The translations under genes were made by a program, and so were the position numbers. 9,826 bases of DNA from Clostridia bacterium. GTDB lineage: Bacteria > Bacillota_E > SLMV01 > PUMD01. Within the stretch, counting starts at the first letter, position 1; the number at the start of each line of letters is the position of its first letter. Below the pieces are notes generated by a model. It was not told the origin of the DNA, searched no databases, and saw nothing but the letters and a program-made list of their open reading frames with translations. The DNA is taken from NCBI GenBank assembly GCA_003562655.1, contig PWUC01000184.1, forward strand, positions 1 to 9,826. The letters run 5' to 3'. Shown here piece after piece: positions 5,599-9,826 of this stretch.

Positions 5599-6396
5599 AT
5601 GTCCAAAAAAGTTCTGCTGCAGGAGTTCACCCGGCCCGCCTTCGAGGAGTACCTGGATGAAGAACCCAACCCCGTCGCCATCATCCCCCTGGGGTCTATC
5701 GAGCAACACGGACCCCATCTCCCGCTCGGAACCGATAGCTACGCAGCCCTGGCCATTTCGAAAAAGGTGGCGTGTCGAACCAACTCAATCGTAGTTCAGC
5801 CCTGCTGGCCAGGTTATTCACCCCATCATATGGGGTTTGCCGGCACCATCACGTTCCGCGCAGAGACCCTGATCAACATAATCCTCGATACCGTAGAGAG
5901 CCTGGTCGAACACGGGATAAAGAAGATCCTGATCCTGAACGGTCACGGCGGCAACGCCCAGATCGCAGCCCATGCCGCCCGACAGGCCCGAAGGCGCACG
6001 GGCGCAGTCGTGTTGATGCCTACGGGGCCGATGGGTGGGGCACCGGAAGACATGCTCCAGAAAGTTGATGTCCACGCCGGTGCCGGCGAGACTGCCATGG
6101 CCCTGACGCTCTTCCCCGACCTGGTGGAGATGCAGAGGGTTGAGAGCTTCAAACCCACGGCGGCCTTCGCGCCGCAGGTTGAGGCTCTGAGACAGTCCGA
6201 TGATCCCGACGCTGACATCCGCGCCCTGTTGGTCATGGCGTACATAGGTGACACCCACGAGTTCACCTCATCCGGGGTGTACGGGTTCACAGATCCCAAT
6301 GATGCCGACGTGGAACAGGCGGAAAAGGGTCTGCAGGACCGAGTCAGCCGCCTGGTGAAGCTGATCGACTACTGGAAGACGATCGATCTTCCCTGA
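5599..6396 (+). CDS. Creatininase-family amidohydrolase 1
   Basis: This is a 265-residue cytoplasmic metalloenzyme of the creatininase/creatinine amidohydrolase family, whose members open cyclic amides or cleave formamides and some peptides using two metal ions. The metal-binding set is intact: E35, H37 and D46 in GSIEQHGPHLPLGTD, H116 in LNGHGGN, and E164 in HAGAGET. Length fits the family (about 240-270). The ATG at 5599 has AAGGAGGG six bases upstream; the open frame extends farther left but overlaps the divergent gene. First gene of a tight set with a second creatininase paralogue 29 bases downstream and an M19-like gene after that. Family members include creatininase, FAPy deformylases, inosose-lactone hydrolases and MftE; no creatinase, iol or mycofactocin gene is near, so I do not assign a substrate. 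Confidence 0.95.
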   Translation: MSKKVLLQEFTRPAFEEYLDEEPNPVAIIPLGSIEQHGPHLPLGTDSYAALAISKKVACRTNSIVVQPCWPGYSPHHMGFAGTITFRAETLINIILDTVESLVEHGIKKILILNGHGGNAQIAAHAARQARRRTGAVVLMPTGPMGGAPEDMLQKVDVHAGAGETAMALTLFPDLVEMQRVESFKPTAAFAPQVEALRQSDDPDADIRALLVMAYIGDTHEFTSSGVYGFTDPNDADVEQAEKGLQDRVSRLVKLIDYWKTIDLP

Positions 6397-6425
6397 AGAT
6401 CTACAACTGACGGGAGGAATGAGAT

Positions 6426-7346
6426 TTGGGCCGGGTCCATGAATACGTGCACATGACCATGACAGAGCTGGATGCGCTGGACCGCCACAGGACGGTGTTT
6501 CTCATGGCCCTCAGCCCCATGGAGGCCCATGGCCCCCATCTGCCCCTTGGCACCGACCTGCTCGTGGCTGAGGAACTGGTGAACCGTTACATTGATCTGC
6601 TGCAGGAACGCCATCCGGAGCTGGATCTGGTCCGGCTGCCATCACTGACCCTCGGGGCAGATCTTCTGCCCCGAGTGGGTTCACTGACAGTCGCCCCCAG
6701 AGTTGTTGAAAGGGTGTTGGACTCATACGTCACCAGCCTGGCTGCAGGGGGGTTCAGGTACCTTTTCGTTGCTGACAATCACGGAGGCCCCCGACATCTT
6801 CTGGCGTGTGAGGCAGCTGCCCGCCGCGCACGCAGGCGCCACGGGTTTTACCTGGTCAACCCCTTTAGCCTGGAGTTCTCCATGATGATGACACACAACC
6901 CGACTCTGCTGGGAGGTACCGGTCTGGGACCGGGTACATGTGGGGACATTGAGGACCTGCACGCAGGGACCAACGAGACATCCCTGGCACTGGCGACAGA
7001 CAGGAGCATTGTCCGCGACAGCTTCTGTCAACTCCCGCGCCTTGACCCCCCCTCACCAGGTGCGCTCTTCCGGCTGGCTGCGATGATACTGCGGACCCTG
7101 GGTGCAAAAGGGCTGGCCCGGGAGATCTCCAACCTGGGTACGATCATCCGGTGGGCAGCTGATGAAAGCGCCGGGTCATACATCGGGGCGCCAGCGGCAG
7201 CCTCGGCAGAAAGCGGCGAGACCATGTTGCAGGGACGGCTCGCAGTGGCATCTGATCTTTTCGACCGCGCCCTGAAGGGAGACTCTGTAGCTATGAGGCC
7301 TCCCCTGTGGCCCCTGCGCGTTCTGCGCCTGCTGCCGTTGCAATGA
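6426..7346 (+). CDS. Creatininase-family amidohydrolase 2 (diverged paralogue)
   Basis: This is a 306-residue protein of the same family as its upstream neighbour but clearly diverged and longer. Metal ligands appear kept: E33, H35 and D44 in SPMEAHGPHLPLGTD, H119 in DNHGGPRH, and E184 in LHAGTNET. The usual NGHGGN block is altered to DNHGGP. It carries an extra stretch before the HAGTNET motif (about 145-176, Met-, Gly- and Thr-rich) and an extended C-terminus ending in a basic hydrophobic tail (about 290-306). I take the TTG at 6426, since GGAGG lies eight bases upstream; the ATG at 6453 is an in-frame alternative with no ribosome binding site. The leader GACGGGAGGAA is repeated before the next gene. 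It likely acts beside creatininase 1, perhaps as an unequal partner or on a second amide bond; this is inference. Confidence 0.9.
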   Translation: MGRVHEYVHMTMTELDALDRHRTVFLMALSPMEAHGPHLPLGTDLLVAEELVNRYIDLLQERHPELDLVRLPSLTLGADLLPRVGSLTVAPRVVERVLDSYVTSLAAGGFRYLFVADNHGGPRHLLACEAAARRARRRHGFYLVNPFSLEFSMMMTHNPTLLGGTGLGPGTCGDIEDLHAGTNETSLALATDRSIVRDSFCQLPRLDPPSPGALFRLAAMILRTLGAKGLAREISNLGTIIRWAADESAGSYIGAPAAASAESGETMLQGRLAVASDLFDRALKGDSVAMRPPLWPLRVLRLLPLQ

Positions 7347-7381
7347 TAGACAGCACACCTTCACCCGACGGGAGGAACTAC

Positions 7382-8383
7382 ATGAGTATCCTGCAGAAGG
7401 AGTTCGTGTTCGACGGTTGTATCTTCGCAGATGGAGACTTCAAAGGTTGTGCGCCCGACGTGGCCAACTCCGGCCTCAGCGCCTTCTTTCTGACCATTCC
7501 CCATTCGACGGAGGGATTCAGAGAAGCTGCCAGAGCCATAGCCCGCATCCATCGGCTGACCGATGAGCCCCAAAGTCGCCTCCGCGTGATCAGCAGCTGC
7601 GACGATCTGACAAGGGCAACGGAGGCCGGGGAGATCGGCGTTGTTCTCTGGTTCCAGGATCCACACCCCGTTGAGAACAGCCTCGAGCTGCTCCGCGTGT
7701 TCTACGAGCTGGGTGTACGGGCAATGCAGCTCACCTACAACCGGTCCAACTACCTCGGAACGGGATGCACAGAGAGTACAGACGGTGGACTCACAGATCT
7801 CGGCGTCGAGGTGATTCATGAGATGAATCGTCTCGGCATGATAATCGATCTCTCCCACAGCAGTCGCCAGACCGCCCTTGACGCCATGAGGGAAAGCAAT
7901 CATCCGGTTCTGTTCTCCCACGCAAACCCCCGGAGGATAACAAATAGCCCCCGCAACAAGGATGACGACGAGCTGAGACTCCTTGCGAAAGGGGGCGGGG
8001 TCATCGGCCTGACACCGTGGGCCCCCCTATGCTGGAAAGAGACCGGTCGCCCCTCCCTGGATGATTACATCGATCACATTGAATATGCTGTGAACCTGGT
8101 CGGGATTGACCACGTCGGCTTCGGAAGCGACAACACTCCCGATCACAGCTCGGATACGGCCGGAACCGTGGAACAGGCCACCCTGTATCCCGCTGTGGTG
8201 GCTCAGTACAACCAGGTGGTGGGCACCGACCCTTCCATGCGCCATGCTGAGGGATTCAGTGGTCCCCACGATCTGGGCAATCTCGTCGAGGGCCTGATGA
8301 GAAGGGGCTTCCCTGACGCAGACATCACCAGGCTGTTGGGCGCTAACTTCCTCAGGGTGTTCAGCCAGGTCTGGACCGGATGA
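7382..8383 (+). CDS. Peptidase M19 (membrane dipeptidase)-like protein with altered metal site
   Basis: This 333-residue protein has the M19 renal-dipeptidase-like TIM-barrel pattern: VRAMQLTYN (112-120), GGLTDLG (135-141), DLSHSS with H159, FSHANPR with H180, GGGVIGLTP (204-212) and HVGFGSDN with D250. M19 enzymes hydrolyse dipeptides at a binuclear zinc site. The usual N-terminal H-x-D ligands (as in DGHND) are absent: the protein reads FDGCIFADGD. The bridging Glu (as in IEGG) is replaced in WFQDPHPVEN (Q92). These changes look like those of a known subgroup of M19 homologues rather than random decay, since the rest is well kept. Despite the family name there is no signal peptide or anchor, so it should be cytoplasmic. 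The ATG at 7382 follows GGAGG by seven bases. It lies 35 bases after creatininase 2, in the same operon. Confidence 0.88.
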   Translation: MSILQKEFVFDGCIFADGDFKGCAPDVANSGLSAFFLTIPHSTEGFREAARAIARIHRLTDEPQSRLRVISSCDDLTRATEAGEIGVVLWFQDPHPVENSLELLRVFYELGVRAMQLTYNRSNYLGTGCTESTDGGLTDLGVEVIHEMNRLGMIIDLSHSSRQTALDAMRESNHPVLFSHANPRRITNSPRNKDDDELRLLAKGGGVIGLTPWAPLCWKETGRPSLDDYIDHIEYAVNLVGIDHVGFGSDNTPDHSSDTAGTVEQATLYPAVVAQYNQVVGTDPSMRHAEGFSGPHDLGNLVEGLMRRGFPDADITRLLGANFLRVFSQVWTG

Positions 8384-8546
8384 ACCGGGACCTGGTCGCT
8401 GCTGAATAAACCACGCCTGATGCCTCAAATGGGTCCAATGCGACCGATGCTGCGAACTGAGGCTGTAAGAATGCCCCTGGCCCGCAGGAGGTTCGGCACC
8501 GAGATGCTGGATCATGATGGAGTCAGGAAGATCGGTGACCGAGACA

Positions 8547-8581
8547 GCCGGGAGGGGCATCGACCATCTTCCCCTCCCGGC
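8547..8581 (+). terminator. Terminator-like hairpin after the creatininase/M19 operon
   Basis: GCCGGGAGGGG (8547-8557) and its exact reverse complement (8571-8581) form an 11-bp GC-rich stem with a 13-base loop. It stands 164 bases after the M19 stop. Only a short ATTT follows after four bases, so it is a weak intrinsic terminator at best. It could also serve as a 3'-stabilising structure. Confidence 0.45.
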
Positions 8582-8592
8582 GCGATTTACAC

Positions 8593-8640
8593 GGACGGCC
8601 CCCGTCCCAGCTGCCGCACGCGACACATAAGCGATGTGTC
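8593..8640. repeat. Two further short hairpins between convergent genes
   Basis: GGACGG (8593-8598) pairs with CCGTCC (8602-8607) around a three-base loop. GACACAT (8622-8628) pairs with ATGTGTC (8634-8640) around a five-base loop; this second one overlaps the last bases of the LUD-domain gene, whose stop is at 8639-8641. Together with the 8547-8581 stem, they make a row of three inverted repeats where transcripts converge. Confidence 0.45.
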
Positions 8641-9289
8641 AGTAGCCCAGATCCTCTGGGACCAACACCACTGTCATCTCGGTCTGTGAAGGCCTCCTGT
8701 CGATCACCACTGTCACGGCACATATGGTGTTGGCAGACTCACAGTCAACACAGTAACCGGTCGTGGCACACGGGCTTCTGGTGCCCAGCCGGACTGCGTT
8801 GATGGGTGCTGCGATGCGTTTGACCCTGTGTACGGCTTCTTCGAGATCGTCGACTATCTTGTTGGCTCCGGCCACGATCACGACCTTCCGGGGACCAAAT
8901 ACCATTGACGCGACCCGGTTTCCGGTCCCGTCAATGTTGACCAGCTGTCCGTCGAGGGTGAGGGCATTGGTGCCCGTAAGGAGCACATCTGAGTTCATCT
9001 GCTGCACGCGCAAGGAGCGCAGCTCCTCCGGCGACACGCCTGAAACCCAGTGCTGCACCACCCTGTTTCCGCGCTCCTCGAGCCTGGTCAACAGGTCGAG
9101 TTCCCGAACACTCACAGTACCCGGAACCCCCACGACATCCTCAGGCCCGACCTCGTCCATGACCCGGGTCACGGCCTCCTCCCTGTCACGGACCACAACT
9201 GCGTCAAATCCCCTTCGCCTGAGGGACTCGGCGGTCTTCTCACACCGCAATCGGTAGTATACTGTCCTGGCTTCATGATACTCCTGCAT
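8639..9289 (-). CDS. LUD-domain protein (DUF162/LutC-like 'lactate utilization' family)
   Basis: This is a 216-residue cytoplasmic protein of the LUD superfamily. Signatures include VVGVPGTVSVRELDL (52-66), a substrate-loop region TGTNALTLDGQLVNIDGTGNR in two parts (105-125), FGPRKVVIVAGANKI (131-145) and a C-terminal cysteine cluster C174, C180, C183 and C190 (C-x5-C-x2-C-x6-C). It ends in a VVLVPEDLGY-type tail. This single-gene form is common in Clostridia and is usually annotated 'lactate utilization protein', but LutA and LutB iron-sulfur partners are missing here, so lactate oxidation should not be assumed. The cysteines could hold a metal or Fe-S centre. The ATG at 9289 has GGGAGG seven bases upstream. 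It converges on the creatininase/M19 operon. Confidence 0.9.
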   Translation of the reverse strand: MQEYHEARTVYYRLRCEKTAESLRRRGFDAVVVRDREEAVTRVMDEVGPEDVVGVPGTVSVRELDLLTRLEERGNRVVQHWVSGVSPEELRSLRVQQMNSDVLLTGTNALTLDGQLVNIDGTGNRVASMVFGPRKVVIVAGANKIVDDLEEAVHRVKRIAAPINAVRLGTRSPCATTGYCVDCESANTICAVTVVIDRRPSQTEMTVVLVPEDLGY

Positions 9290-9700
9290 ACATCCGCCTC
9301 CCTGAAGATTGTCCTGCTAGCCGCTCTGTAATGGATTCGCCAGCGGCATCGGGCTCCCTGCTCACAGGGGTCAACTTCACCGGACGGAAGATCGGCCCTG
9401 ATCTGCACTGCTGTCCATCCGAATCTCAGCGAGGGGGAGACGACGTGCGTATGAGTCATTCTTTCGCTGGGTCCTAACCCTTTGCAGATGGCCGTTGACA
9501 GTGCGATCGGATCAAGACAGACTCCGGAAGAGATCAGAACGGTAACACACAGCAGGCGCCGCTGGTCCCACTGAAGCATAGGATCCAGCAGGGATACCTC
9601 AGGGACCGAAAGGCGGGGATACTGAGAGTATCTCGTCGTTGATCAGATCATTCCTAACGCAGTATAGTTTCCCCTGCATATACCCGCATGCCCCGGCGAG
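9290..9700. other. Gap between LUD-domain gene and chromate-transporter-like gene
   Basis: This 411-base stretch has no supported gene. A minus-strand open frame that runs in from the LUD gene region (to 9579) has no ribosome binding site or family resemblance. The stretch contains the LUD ribosome binding site near 9300 and a small perfect hairpin at 9618-9632. No promoter, tRNA or known riboswitch could be recognised. Confidence 0.45.
9616..9634. repeat. Small hairpin in the 3' region of the ChrA-like gene
   Basis: GATACT (9618-9623) and AGTATC (9627-9632) pair around GAG, with two more pairs outside (one G-T, one G-C). It lies about 70 bases beyond the stop of the right-edge gene, on its transcript side. 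No T-run follows, so it is only a possible terminator or leader structure. Confidence 0.3.
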
Positions 9701-9826
9701 CTACGCGAGGAACAGGGCTCCATAAATGAGGGCTCCCGAGATCACAAAAGCTGGATGAACCCGTATCCGTTCCATTAGCAAAAAAGCAGCCGCGGTCAGT
9801 AACAACGTCTGAGCAAGGCCTATGCC
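9701..9826 (-). CDS. Probable chromate transporter (ChrA-like), C-terminal end (partial)
   Basis: The last 41 codons of a minus-strand gene enter from the right edge and end at a TAG at 9701-9703. The sequence has a hydrophobic helix (AQTLLLTAAAFLLM), then RIRVHPAFVISGALIYG and a short hydrophobic end. The 'K/R-V-H-P-A-hydrophobic-x-G' step after a helix is characteristic of the C-terminus of CHR/ChrA chromate transporter domains, which in Bacillota are often encoded as two adjacent half-length genes. Most of the protein is outside the window, so the family call rests on this tail. Substrate and partner are not visible. Confidence 0.6.
   Translation of the reverse strand, partial: GIGLAQTLLLTAAAFLLMERIRVHPAFVISGALIYGALFLA

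Noticed and set aside
8027..8626. Minus-strand open frame (199 codons) opposite the M19-like gene's end
   Set aside because: It is the antisense shadow of the M19-like coding region and runs through the hairpin spacer; no ribosome binding site or known motif.
9169..9579. Minus-strand open frame (136 codons) upstream of and overlapping the LUD gene
   Set aside because: It overlaps the 5' part of the LUD gene in another frame, lacks a ribosome binding site and resembles no family.

Overview
The window reads as an ordinary chromosomal segment of a GC-rich Bacillota-like (Gram-positive, clostridial or Limnochordia-like) bacterium. This placement is an inference. It rests on strong GGAGG-type ribosome binding sites, use of GTG and TTG starts, an ECF-transporter S component, a VanY-type D,D-carboxypeptidase, a LiaF-like envelope protein, a NimA-like flavoprotein and a stand-alone LUD-domain protein of a kind common in Clostridia. 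No rRNA, tRNA, CRISPR array, insertion sequence or phage gene was found.

Layout. Positions 1-90 are the last 29 codons of an FtsX/MacB-type ABC permease (+). A gene-poor stretch follows (91-464). Two minus-strand genes come next: a LiaF-like two-TM protein (465-986) and, upstream of it, a nitrilase (1075-2133). A 430-base gap leads to a plus-strand VanY-type carboxypeptidase (2564-3406). This converges on a minus-strand ECF S component (3578-4120), with a perfect 22-base palindrome between them. A structured 348-base divergent spacer separates the ECF gene from a NimA-like flavin-binding protein (4469-4942, +). An unrecognised 163-residue protein (4951-5442, -) is divergent to a tight three-gene plus-strand set: creatininase-family protein 1 (5599-6396), creatininase-family protein 2 (6426-7346) and an atypical M19 dipeptidase-like protein (7382-8383). 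Convergent to this set is a minus-strand LUD-domain protein (8639-9289), with three inverted repeats between the two stops. The right edge holds the C-terminal end of a probable chromate-transporter (ChrA-like) protein (9701-9826, -).

How the genes may work together. The clearest unit is the 5599-8383 set: gaps of 29 and 35 bases and the same 11-base leader GACGGGAGGAA before the second and third genes. All three products belong to metal-dependent amide or peptide hydrolase families, so a small pathway that opens cyclic or linear amides is the simplest inference; the substrate cannot be read from sequence. The M19-like member lacks the usual His-x-Asp and bridging Glu metal ligands. The nitrilase could in principle feed carbon or nitrogen from nitriles, but nothing ties it to the creatininase set. 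The envelope genes (LiaF-like, VanY-like, ABC permease end) are spread over the left half without an obvious common operon. I see no convincing new defence or mobile system; the most worthwhile targets are the two-creatininase/M19 operon and its divergent orphan neighbour.
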